Origin: Pseudomonas sp. Leaf48
GTDB lineage: Bacteria; Pseudomonadota; Gammaproteobacteria; Pseudomonadales; Pseudomonadaceae
DNA: 64,000 nt
NCBI RefSeq assembly: GCF_001421885.1
Contig: NZ_LMLH01000003.1
Location: forward strand, 124,001 to 188,000
Direction of reading: 5' to 3'
Shown: positions 7,622 through 13,947 of the stretch, one piece after another
How the letters are laid out: each line of letters opens with the position of its first letter
How positions within the stretch are numbered: the stretch's first letter is position 1
The notes under the pieces: model-generated
What the model was told of the DNA's origin: nothing
Databases searched by the model: none
Seen by the model: only the letters and a program-made list of their open reading frames with translations
Position numbers and translations under genes: made by a program

Positions 7622-7682
7622 ATTATCTGCTGTATTTTTTATTACCTGCGGTCTTGACCAATTGTATTATCGCGAGTAATTT
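7621..7682 (+). promoter_or_regulatory. Left operator and early promoter (OL/PL-like)
   Basis: Copies of the operator element start at 7621 (TATTATCTGCTGTA), 7640 (TATTACCTGCGGTC) and 7665 (TATTATCGCGAGTAAT). Between them TTGACC (7654-7659) and, 17 bases on, TAATTT (7677-7682) could be the -35 and -10 boxes of a rightward promoter. Operators overlap the promoter, as in lambda PL, so the TerB-csrA operon should be repressed in the lysogen. Confidence 0.7.
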
Positions 7683-7719
7683 ATTGCTCAGGCCATCGGC
7701 TTAGCAGCGAAAGCCGCGC

Positions 7720-7730
7720 CGCTCTTTAAC
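7720..7730 (+). promoter_or_regulatory. boxA antitermination motif
   Basis: CGCTCTTTAAC matches the boxA consensus used in lambdoid nut sites and rRNA leaders, where NusB-S10 bind the RNA. It lies about 40 bases after the predicted PL-like promoter in an untranslated leader of roughly 290 bases before the first gene at 7972. No convincing boxB hairpin or N gene is seen, so the antitermination may be N-independent. Confidence 0.65.
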
Positions 7731-7971
7731 AGTCAGCGAAACAAACAACAAACCGCATTGCCTCTATCGGCGACCGGCGAGCAGACAGGCCCGAAAGCCT
7801 GCCCACGACAGGATCAACCTGGACGGCTGATCGATGGTGAAACGCCAGAACCGTGTGAATGACCCGGCAAGCAATGCGCCCCGCCCCTCCGGCGGCAATA
7901 GAACGGACAGCATCACTGCTGCACCTAGGTGACAGGGTGCAGCGGGATGTAATCCCACCAGAGGAAACACC

Positions 7972-8421
7972 ATGTTCGGAATGAAAAAACTCTTCGGCAA
8001 ACAAGTCGGCAATGCCCAGGCCGAAATGAAGAAGGTCGTTAACCGCGACTTGATGCAGGCCATTGTCGGTGGCGGCCTATTGGTCGCTGCGGCTGATGGT
8101 GAGATTGAAGCCAGTGAGGTTTCCAAGCTGGATGAGTTGATTCGCTCCAACCCGAATTTGACACACTTCGGCAGCGAGATCACCGAAACCATCAATCGTT
8201 TTACAGGCCAGTTGAACGCCAACTTTCAAGTAGGTCGACTGGCGATCAAGCGGGAACTGGCCGATATCAAAAACGTTCCGGCCGACGCGGAGGAAGCCTT
8301 CGTCAACATTCTTGCTGTTGCCCAGGCTGATGGTCAGATCGAGCCAGCAGAGCTGGTGGTGCTGAAGGAAATAGGCATGCACTTCGGTCTGCGCCTGGCT
8401 GACTACGGTATCGAGGCGTGA
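7972..8421 (+). CDS. TerB-family protein in the prophage early operon
   Basis: The 149-residue product has the two-fold acidic pattern of the TerB domain: AAADGEIEASEVSKLDELI near residue 40 and AVAQADGQIEPAELVVLKEI near 110. TerB domains occur in tellurite resistance clusters and in phage-stress and defence contexts; they bind metal through acidic residues. Here the gene is first in the PL-like operon with AGAGGAAA before its ATG. No other ter gene is present. A role in membrane or phage-related stress is inference. Confidence 0.82.
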   Translation: MFGMKKLFGKQVGNAQAEMKKVVNRDLMQAIVGGGLLVAAADGEIEASEVSKLDELIRSNPNLTHFGSEITETINRFTGQLNANFQVGRLAIKRELADIKNVPADAEEAFVNILAVAQADGQIEPAELVVLKEIGMHFGLRLADYGIEA

Positions 8422-8621
8422 AGTACGCGACAAAGGTTCTGCTGATCCTGCTGGCAGTGATCGTCGGCTGCATGTTGCTGAGCAACGCAGCCTCACGGGC
8501 CACTTGCTTCTACTACGGCTTCCAGACTGACCGAGAGACCCGCTACGCCGCCTTTGTTGGCTGCATGGTTCTGGTTGACGGGGCGTGGTTCCCACGCAAT
8601 GAAGTCCGCGTAATGCAGTGA
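8418..8621 (+). CDS. Small lipoprotein or membrane-anchored phage protein
   Basis: The GTG start overlaps the TerB stop codon by two bases, so translation is coupled. Of 67 residues, 5-24 are strongly hydrophobic (VLLILLAVIVGCMLL), and IVGC fits a lipobox with Cys18. The remaining 45 residues hold two further Cys. The function is unknown; superinfection-related surface proteins are often of this size and type. Confidence 0.65.
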   Translation: MKYATKVLLILLAVIVGCMLLSNAASRATCFYYGFQTDRETRYAAFVGCMVLVDGAWFPRNEVRVMQ

Positions 8622-8686
8622 TGTTTCACTGATGCCGCTTCTTGCAAGGCGGCATTGGGAAACCCACTCACGCAAGGAAATGGACA

Positions 8687-8887
8687 ATGCTGATTTTGAC
8701 TCGCAAAGCAGGCGAAAGCATCAACATAGGCAACAACATCACGATCACAGTGCTGAGTGTTAGCGGCAAACAGGTACGTATCGGAACTAGCGCCCCCAAG
8801 GATGTCCAGGTGCACCGAGAAGAAATCACGCAGCGCATTCAGGCGTGTTTGTCGAAGCCCGCGATGGCACCACCAGCGATCACTTAA
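8687..8887 (+). CDS. csrA: CsrA/RsmA-family RNA-binding regulator, prophage copy
   Basis: The 66-residue product keeps the CsrA core: [38 protein letters not shown] and a final helix. CsrA dimers bind GGA motifs near ribosome binding sites and change translation and RNA stability. The start at 8687 has AAGGA at correct spacing; the longer frame adds unrelated residues. A second family member lies at 32057-32248 on the chromosome. The conserved Arg of VHREE is kept, so RNA binding should be possible. It is the third gene of the PL-like operon. Confidence 0.92.
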   Translation: MLILTRKAGESINIGNNITITVLSVSGKQVRIGTSAPKDVQVHREEITQRIQACLSKPAMAPPAIT

Positions 8888-8912
8888 GCAGGCCCTCGTG
8901 ACACAAACAATG

Positions 8913-8936
8913 GCCCGGTTCCGATCGGGCTTTTTT
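8913..8936 (+). terminator. Terminator after the prophage csrA
   Basis: Stem GCCCG/CGGGC with an 8-base loop followed by six T residues. It would separate the csrA group from the next genes unless antitermination at boxA acts. Confidence 0.8.
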
Positions 8937-9037
8937 ACGCCTGCCTTTTATCAATCAGCCCCCTTCCCTGCCCAATGGCCACCAGTAGGTGGTCGGAGTG
9001 CTAATGAATACACCTAACCTACTCCGAGGGATCAACC

Positions 9038-9310
9038 ATGCATCCATCATTTCAAGAGCGCATCGATGAAGTCGGTGAGCTGCTGCAACGAACAAAGGCC
9101 GCCCGCTCCGGGTTCTACAGTCGTATTGATCGACGAGCCCCGGCCAAAAATGTGCGCTACCAAGTCGTCGGCGGAAGCTTCGGCATGTATCAGATTAAAG
9201 ACCTCACCACCGGCAAGACTCGCGCCTTCCGTAACGACTACAAGGCCGCTCACGACCTTGCCATACAGTTTGAAGCCAAGGCCAATCGCCAGATTACGGT
9301 GGCGCTATGA
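9038..9310 (+). CDS. Unknown phage protein, 90 residues
   Basis: The product is basic and soluble with no membrane segment. The middle (YQVVGGSFGMYQIKDLTTGKTRAF) looks like a small beta-sheet unit followed by a helix (AAHDLAIQFEAKANR). Its end overlaps the next start by 4 bases. The ATG follows CCGAGGGATCAACC with a good AGGG ribosome site. No family is recognised; it belongs to the early left operon. Confidence 0.65.
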   Translation: MHPSFQERIDEVGELLQRTKAARSGFYSRIDRRAPAKNVRYQVVGGSFGMYQIKDLTTGKTRAFRNDYKAAHDLAIQFEAKANRQITVAL

Positions 9311-9768
9311 AAAAGCGAAAGCCCAACAATATGCGTACCCGGATAGAGCGAGCGAGCCGGGCACTGCTCAATGCCAATCACGTCGCGGTGGTCCACATCG
9401 ACCCCAGCGGACACCAAGGGATGATCAACAGGAAGAGCTGCACGAGCATCCCGCCAGGACAACGCATGGCCGAAGCAGTCTGCGACGTTGCCCATCGCTG
9501 GACGATCTATGTCAGCGTCCAGTGTCGCGATCAACGCGGGCACCGCTACACGAAATCGGTGGAAGTCGCCCCTCAAGGCAACTATCTGGCCGCGCACCTC
9601 GAAGACGTGATCGAGGACACCTACAAAGCCCTGGTCGCCGAGAGCAATCCGAATCATCGGGTCGCGTCGGGCTGGATCGCCATTCCCGCCGACATCTCGT
9701 TGACCGAAGAACAGGCCGCCCGGATGTTCGACGCCGTGGGCGTATGGAACCAGCAGATAGCAGCATGA
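9307..9768 (+). CDS. Unknown phage protein, 153 residues
   Basis: It starts with a very basic segment (MKKRKPNNMRTRIERASRALL) and has an even mix of strands and helices after it, without signal or membrane segments. The basic N-terminus suggests nucleic acid contact but no domain is recognised. It overlaps the preceding gene by 4 bases and is therefore co-translated with it. Confidence 0.65.
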   Translation: MKKRKPNNMRTRIERASRALLNANHVAVVHIDPSGHQGMINRKSCTSIPPGQRMAEAVCDVAHRWTIYVSVQCRDQRGHRYTKSVEVAPQGNYLAAHLEDVIEDTYKALVAESNPNHRVASGWIAIPADISLTEEQAARMFDAVGVWNQQIAA

Positions 9769-9859
9769 GACGTGTCAGCAGCCAGCGGCGCCAGCGCCTT
9801 CGTCAGCCTCAATTTCACCTTCCCCCTAGCGGCCTAATGGCCATCCCGGAGAAACAGCC

Positions 9860-10207
9860 ATGTCTACCCCAACCGACACCGCAGAGTTCCTCGAAGAGCT
9901 GAACGGCGGCGCATTCGCTAACCAAATAGGCCACGCCCTTTCCGAAGTAGCCGCCGGGGTGGTTGATCACGGCAAGGCCGGCAAGCTGGTCATTACCCTG
10001 GACTTCAGCCAGATCGGCGAATCGAGCCAGGTAAAGATCAAACACAAGCTCGACTACAAGGTGCCGACCAAGCGTGGCACCCGCAGCGAGAACACCAGCC
10101 TGGATACGCCAATGCACGTCGGCTCCGGTGGAAAGATCACTCTCTTCGCCGAGAAGCACGACCAGCTCTTCAGCCGTGAACAAGCCCCAATCACCCCCCG
10201 CAACTAA
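9860..10207 (+). CDS. Unknown phage protein, 115 residues
   Basis: The sequence has a helical N-terminus and a beta-rich middle (GKLVITLDFSQI, VKIKHKLDYKVPTKRG). An ATG at 9860 is preceded by CCGGAGAAACAGCC with GGAG. It stands just before the DUF2303 gene, and such a small partner is common upstream of that family in phage genomes. The function is unknown. Confidence 0.65.
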   Translation: MSTPTDTAEFLEELNGGAFANQIGHALSEVAAGVVDHGKAGKLVITLDFSQIGESSQVKIKHKLDYKVPTKRGTRSENTSLDTPMHVGSGGKITLFAEKHDQLFSREQAPITPRN

Positions 10208-10233
10208 CCGCTCAACCATCAAGGAACTGACCA

Positions 10234-11049
10234 ATGTCTCTGACCAAAGAAGCGATCCAGCTCATCACCGATACCGCGCTCGAAGCGAGCGGTAAAGCGC
10301 TGGCCACCCAAACGCCTACCATCGTGCTGCCCGAAGGTTGCCAAGTGGTCACACTGGAGAAGTGGCAGGCCGGTCGCAGCCGCTTTCGTGGCATTTACTC
10401 TACCCACTCGCTGGCCGACTTCAGCGCGTACGTCGCCGCAAGGACAATCCCATCCGCCAAGGGCTTCATCGACCAGGACGAAATGACCTGCACGCTGCTG
10501 TTCAACCTTGGCACCGATGCACTGCCAGGGCACGCAGATGACCGTGCCGTTCTGAAACTGAAGGCATCGGCCGGCTACAAGGCCGCTCAAGGCATCGGCG
10601 GCCGGGCTATGACGCAGAAGGATTTGAGCGACTGGATCGAAGATTGGCATCAGTACCTGACACCAGTAGATGACGAAGGGAAAGAAATCCCTGTCGCCAG
10701 GGCCATTGCAGCCGTGCGCACAATCACGGTCAAGGCGACCAGCGAATCCGAAACCACCGTCGGCGACACCAGCGCCAGCCGTAGCGCAATGGATCAGATC
10801 GAAGCCCGCAGCAAAGAAACGTTACCAGCGGCCCTGTTGTTCAGCACCATCCCTTACGAGGGCCTGACCGAGCAGCAGATCAATCTGAGGACATCTGTGA
10901 TCACAAGCGGCGCCCAACCAGCACTGAAGCTTCGTTGGGTCGGTGAAGAGGTTCAACGCGAAGACATCGCGCAGGAGTTCAAGACAGTTCTGCAGCGCAA
11001 TATCGGCGATGCAGCAGTACTTACTTTGGGTGCTTTCGATCCGAAGTAA
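10234..11049 (+). CDS. DUF2303 (YfdQ-like) phage protein
   Basis: The 271-residue product fits DUF2303, the family of E. coli prophage protein YfdQ: an N-terminal helix, the segment FRGIYSTHSLADFSAYVAAR, the motif FIDQDEMTCTLLFNLGTDALPGHADDRAVLKL, read in parts, and the conserved C-terminal LRWVGEE region. The family is found near recombination genes of phages and its biochemical role is not known. It ends the early left operon. Confidence 0.82.
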   Translation: MSLTKEAIQLITDTALEASGKALATQTPTIVLPEGCQVVTLEKWQAGRSRFRGIYSTHSLADFSAYVAARTIPSAKGFIDQDEMTCTLLFNLGTDALPGHADDRAVLKLKASAGYKAAQGIGGRAMTQKDLSDWIEDWHQYLTPVDDEGKEIPVARAIAAVRTITVKATSESETTVGDTSASRSAMDQIEARSKETLPAALLFSTIPYEGLTEQQINLRTSVITSGAQPALKLRWVGEEVQREDIAQEFKTVLQRNIGDAAVLTLGAFDPK

Positions 11050-11055
11050 GCGCTT

Positions 11056-11075
11056 CAGGCCGGGAAACCGGCCTG
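11056..11075 (+). terminator. GC hairpin after the DUF2303 gene
   Basis: CAGGCCGG and CCGGCCTG form a perfect 8-bp stem around a GAAA tetraloop, 7 bases after the stop codon. No T run follows, so it may work as a weak terminator or protect the RNA end. Confidence 0.55.
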
Positions 11076-11100
11076 ACCACCCTTACCTATTGCGCTGATG

Positions 11101-11367
11101 TCATGCGCTTAGCATGCTGGCAGCAATCTGCAATAAGACCGTAGCCGCCGCAGCAAATGCAGCCCTACTGTTCCATTTTGACTGCAAGCGCAACGTCCCA
11201 AAAAGCTCACCGCCATCGATCACGGCGCACTTCCAATAGTCGTCATCTGGCTTGCCTTTGAACTCGGGCGGTACAGGTGCTTTGACAATTGCGGCGACCA
11301 CCCAAAACGCCGCCGAAAGCAAACCGGCAACGAGTGATGCGACATTCGCCACTTGTGCGTAGTCCAC
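11101..11367 (-). CDS. Small membrane protein, moron-like
   Basis: The start is a GTG at 11367 with AAGGAG six bases upstream, better than the longer frame from 11421. The 88-residue protein has two membrane segments, about residues 5-27 (ANVASLVAGLLSAAFWVVAAIV) and 68-86 (AAFAAAATVLLQIAASML), with a polar loop holding one Cys. It runs against the early operon, which is common for lysogeny-expressed accessory genes. The function is unknown. Confidence 0.6.
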   Translation of the reverse strand: MDYAQVANVASLVAGLLSAAFWVVAAIVKAPVPPEFKGKPDDDYWKCAVIDGGELFGTLRLQSKWNSRAAFAAAATVLLQIAASMLSA

Positions 11368-11561
11368 AGAATCTCCTTGATCCGGCCCCATGCCGGGCCA
11401 AACACAAATACCCCACTCCAACGAATCACGCCAGCCGGCGAAGCTGACACCTTACTGGTGATGCCCCACCTTTCGTATGCAGCAAACGGCTGCATCTAAG
11501 CGAATACAGCTTCACTTAGACGATTTCGATCTGGAGGATCGTCGACCTCGTAAGCGACACC

Positions 11562-11681
11562 ATGCTCGACAACACCGAAGCCTACGACCAAGACGAAGGC
11601 AAAACCGTAACCCTGGATAAAGCGCTGCGCCAAGAGCTGGAACAACTGACCGAACCGGCCTACCTGCACGGCTGGGAATAA
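11562..11681 (+). CDS. Short acidic reading frame upstream of excisionase
   Basis: A 39-codon frame (beginning MLDNTEAYDQDEGKTV and ending LHGWE) has an even, acidic and helical composition that looks coding. The frame stays open upstream without a better start, and no close ribosome site is seen. It is either a real small phage gene or the 3' end of a decayed one. Confidence 0.35.
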   Translation: MLDNTEAYDQDEGKTVTLDKALRQELEQLTEPAYLHGWE

Positions 11682-11723
11682 CCCTCCCCATCTTCTGCCG
11701 CCACGCGCGGCACGGAGCACCCA

Positions 11724-11936
11724 ATGAAACGAGAGCTGATCAAGATCAGTGAGTTCCAGCGCCGACGCTGGGGCGAAAACGGAACACCGCAATGCCCTCA
11801 GGCGATTCGCAACCACATCCGCAACGGCGTAGTGCCCGGCGAGCAGATCGGGAAACTCTGGTACGTTGACTGGACCGCATTCAACCGCTCGGATGGAAAC
11901 GACCTGGTGGCTATGGTATTGAAAGGAGCTGCATGA
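11724..11936 (+). CDS. xis: Excisionase-like DNA-binding protein
   Basis: The 70-residue product has the winged-helix form of phage excisionases (IKISEFQRRRWGENGTPQCPQAIRNHIRNG, read over two helices, then GKLWYVDWTAF). Excisionases bend attachment-site DNA and steer the integrase toward excision. The stop codon overlaps the integrase start, the usual xis-int coupling. Confidence 0.8.
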   Translation: MKRELIKISEFQRRRWGENGTPQCPQAIRNHIRNGVVPGEQIGKLWYVDWTAFNRSDGNDLVAMVLKGAA

Positions 11937-13048
11937 TGGCACCACGGCCGCGCAATACTGCGAACAAGAACCTACCGCAGAACCTGTACTTCGATGCGCG
12001 GCGCTCGACCTATCGCTACCGCCGGCCAACCGACGGCAAGTGGTTTCAGTTCGGCTCCGACCGCATCAAAGCAATCGACGCCGCAAAGCAGCTGAACCTA
12101 GAGTTTATGCGCGGCGCTGACCTGGTCGGCGCCGTGATGAGTGCTTCATCTGAGTCGTTCACCACTTTCCTCGACACCTACGAACGTGATGTCCTGCCGC
12201 CGCGCGAGCTGGCCAAGGGCACGCTCAGCCTATACGCGGTGCACTTCCGGCGCTTCCGTAAGCAGTTTGAGGGCAAGGCTGTCGACCAGATATCCATCCG
12301 TATGGTTGCAGAGATGTTGGACGCACTTACCCCGCGCACAGCAAACCAGTGCCGCGCACTGCTGACTGACATCTTCAACCACGCGGCGGCCAAAGGCCTG
12401 TGTCCGGACAACCCCGCAGCGAGCACGATTAATCGAATCGAGAAGAAACTGCGCAAGCGCCACACCGTCGATGGCCTGAAAGCCATCCGGGAGAAATCGC
12501 CAGTCTGGCTGCAGAACGCAATCGACTTGGCGTTGATCACCGCTCAGCGCCGGACGGATATCCTGGACATGCGCTTCGACGGAGTACGCGAGGGGTTTCT
12601 ATACGTTGTACAGAAGAAGACGGCCAAGGCCAGTGATGCGGCGTGGATTCGCTTTAGAGTGACACCCGAGTTGCAGGCCGTGATCAGCCGATGCCGTGAC
12701 GACACCGCTTCGCCGTACCTGGTGCATCGGAAGCCGGACCGCCTGAAACAGAAGCAGGCGCAGACGAAGGACCACTGGACGAAGGTTGAAGAGAGGTATT
12801 TGACTCGAGCGTTCAAAGGCGCCCGGGAGGCGGCGGAATGCTACGAGGGATGGAAGGAAGAAGAGATGCCGGGCTTTCATGAAGTGCGGGCGCTGTCGCT
12901 GCACCTGTACAAGAAAGCCGGAAAGAATGGGCAGAAAATTGCTGGTCATGCGAGCGAGGGCATGACCAAAAACTACCAGCGGGACCACGAGGAAATCGTA
13001 TGGTCCGAGGCGATTCCAGACCTGAATATCAGCGAAATCACTGGATAG
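11933..13048 (+). CDS. int: Prophage integrase (tyrosine recombinase)
   Basis: The 371-residue protein has an N-terminal arm-binding domain (YFDARRSTYRYRRP), a core-binding SAM-like domain at about 75-170 and the catalytic domain with Arg206/207 (TAQRRTD), His316-x-x-Arg319 (FHEVRA), His339 (AGHAS) and Tyr348 (KNYQRD). The family is lambda-integrase-like as in many Pseudomonas prophages. It overlaps xis and ends 90 bp from tRNA-Pro, its probable target. A second ATG three bases later is also possible. Confidence 0.93.
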   Translation: MMAPRPRNTANKNLPQNLYFDARRSTYRYRRPTDGKWFQFGSDRIKAIDAAKQLNLEFMRGADLVGAVMSASSESFTTFLDTYERDVLPPRELAKGTLSLYAVHFRRFRKQFEGKAVDQISIRMVAEMLDALTPRTANQCRALLTDIFNHAAAKGLCPDNPAASTINRIEKKLRKRHTVDGLKAIREKSPVWLQNAIDLALITAQRRTDILDMRFDGVREGFLYVVQKKTAKASDAAWIRFRVTPELQAVISRCRDDTASPYLVHRKPDRLKQKQAQTKDHWTKVEERYLTRAFKGAREAAECYEGWKEEEMPGFHEVRALSLHLYKKAGKNGQKIAGHASEGMTKNYQRDHEEIVWSEAIPDLNISEITG

Positions 13049-13083
13049 TTTTGCGCCAGTTTTGCGCAGGTTTTGCGCAGACA

Positions 13084-13111
13084 CAAAAAAGCCGATCTAT
13101 CTGATCGGCTT
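13084..13111 (-). terminator. Terminator downstream of tRNA-Pro
   Basis: AGCCGATC (13090-13097) pairs with GATCGGCT (13103-13110). On the minus strand the stem is followed by a run of T. It lies between the tRNA 3' end and the integrase stop, so it ends the tRNA transcript and is probably supplied by the phage. Confidence 0.82.
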
Positions 13112-13137
13112 AAGTGTCTGATTTTACTCAGAAAATA

Positions 13138-13214
13138 TGGTCGGGACGGAGTGATTCGAACACTCGACCCCTAGCACCCCATGCTAGTGCGCTACCGGAC
13201 TGCGCTACGCCCCG
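13138..13214 (-). tRNA. tRNA-Pro(GGG)
   Basis: The 77-nt cloverleaf on the minus strand starts CGGGGCGTAGCGCAG and ends with encoded CCA. The anticodon stem CTAGC/GCTAG encloses ATGGGGT, anticodon GGG. It is the probable attachment site of the prophage, whose integrase ends 90 bp away. Confidence 0.95.
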
Positions 13215-13304
13215 ACTAGGCGTGAAACTCATCCCTCAACCTCGAGGAACGCTCAAGAATATATCGCAAGCTTTTGAAAACTGGAAGTATTTAAAAGCAG
13301 AAAA

Positions 13305-13661
13305 TTATTTCTTGAGGACAACCAGCACATCTTCCAATTCAGCAATCATCTGCCGAATCATCTGTTTGTACTGGGTGGTGTCATCTTTGGCTTCATCACC
13401 GGACAAGCGCAGGCGCGCTCCGCCGATGGTGAACCCCTGATCGTAAAGAAGCGCGCGGATCTGCCGGATCATCAGCACGTCCTGGCGCTGATAATACCGG
13501 CGGTTTCCGCGGCGCTTGACGGGGTTGAGCTGAGGAAACTCCTGCTCCCAGTAGCGCAGCACGTGCGGTTTTACCGCACACAGCTCGCTGACTTCACCGA
13601 TGGTGAAGTAGCGTTTGCCTGGGATGACGGGTAGCTCGTCGTTATGACTTGGTTCCAGCAT
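13305..13661 (-). CDS. MerR-family regulator next to ihfA
   Basis: The 118-residue product has the MerR helix-turn-helix ([21 protein letters not shown], residues about 17-37) and the wing with [15 protein letters not shown]-terminal coiled coil follows without metal-binding Cys clusters. It overlaps the end of ihfA by 20 bases, a conserved arrangement in Pseudomonas. I chose the Met of MLEPSHND as start. Its targets are unknown. Confidence 0.88.
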   Translation of the reverse strand: MLEPSHNDELPVIPGKRYFTIGEVSELCAVKPHVLRYWEQEFPQLNPVKRRGNRRYYQRQDVLMIRQIRALLYDQGFTIGGARLRLSGDEAKDDTTQYKQMIRQMIAELEDVLVVLKK

Positions 13662-13944
13662 AAGCCTCAACTCGGGCCTTCAACTTCTGCCCTGGACGAA
13701 AGGTGACCACACGGCGAGCCGTGATCGGGATTTCTTCACCCGTTTTCGGATTGCGGCCAGGCCGCTGGCGTTTGTCCCGAAGGTCGAAATTGCCGAAACC
13801 GGACAATTTGACTTGTTCGTTGTCTTCAAGAGCGTGCCTGATTTCTTCAAAAAACAGTTCGACCAATTCCTTGGCCTCCCGTTTGTTCAGGCCCAGCTCT
13901 TCATACAGACGTTCCGCCATTTCAGCTTTCGTCAGAGCCCCCAT
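13642..13944 (-). CDS. ihfA: Integration host factor alpha subunit
   Basis: The 100-residue protein is full length and keeps the HU/IHF features: the helical body [23 protein letters not shown], the arm with [20 protein letters not shown] and the Pro at the tip that intercalates in bent DNA. With IhfB it bends DNA at specific sites and serves recombination, transcription and phage integration. It follows pheT by 3 bases and belongs to the pheST-ihfA operon. Confidence 0.97.
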   Translation of the reverse strand: MGALTKAEMAERLYEELGLNKREAKELVELFFEEIRHALEDNEQVKLSGFGNFDLRDKRQRPGRNPKTGEEIPITARRVVTFRPGQKLKARVEAYAGTKS

Positions 13945-13947
13945 ACG

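Larger units (their letters stand above)
1..13214. mobile_element. Lambdoid prophage, right part, inserted at tRNA-Pro(GGG)
   Basis: The block shows lambda-like order: integrase and excisionase next to a tRNA, an early operon, a repressor/Cro switch with operators on both sides, replication genes of the O/P type, and a Q-like antiterminator. The integrase stop (13048) lies 90 bp from the tRNA 3' end (13138), so the tRNA is the likely attachment gene. The other attachment site and all structural and lysis genes are outside the window. No broken gene is evident, so the immunity and replication modules look intact. Confidence 0.93.

Noticed and set aside
11496-12029. Minus-strand frame of 177 codons over xis
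   Set aside because: Overlaps the clear excisionase and integrase genes and has no ribosome site.
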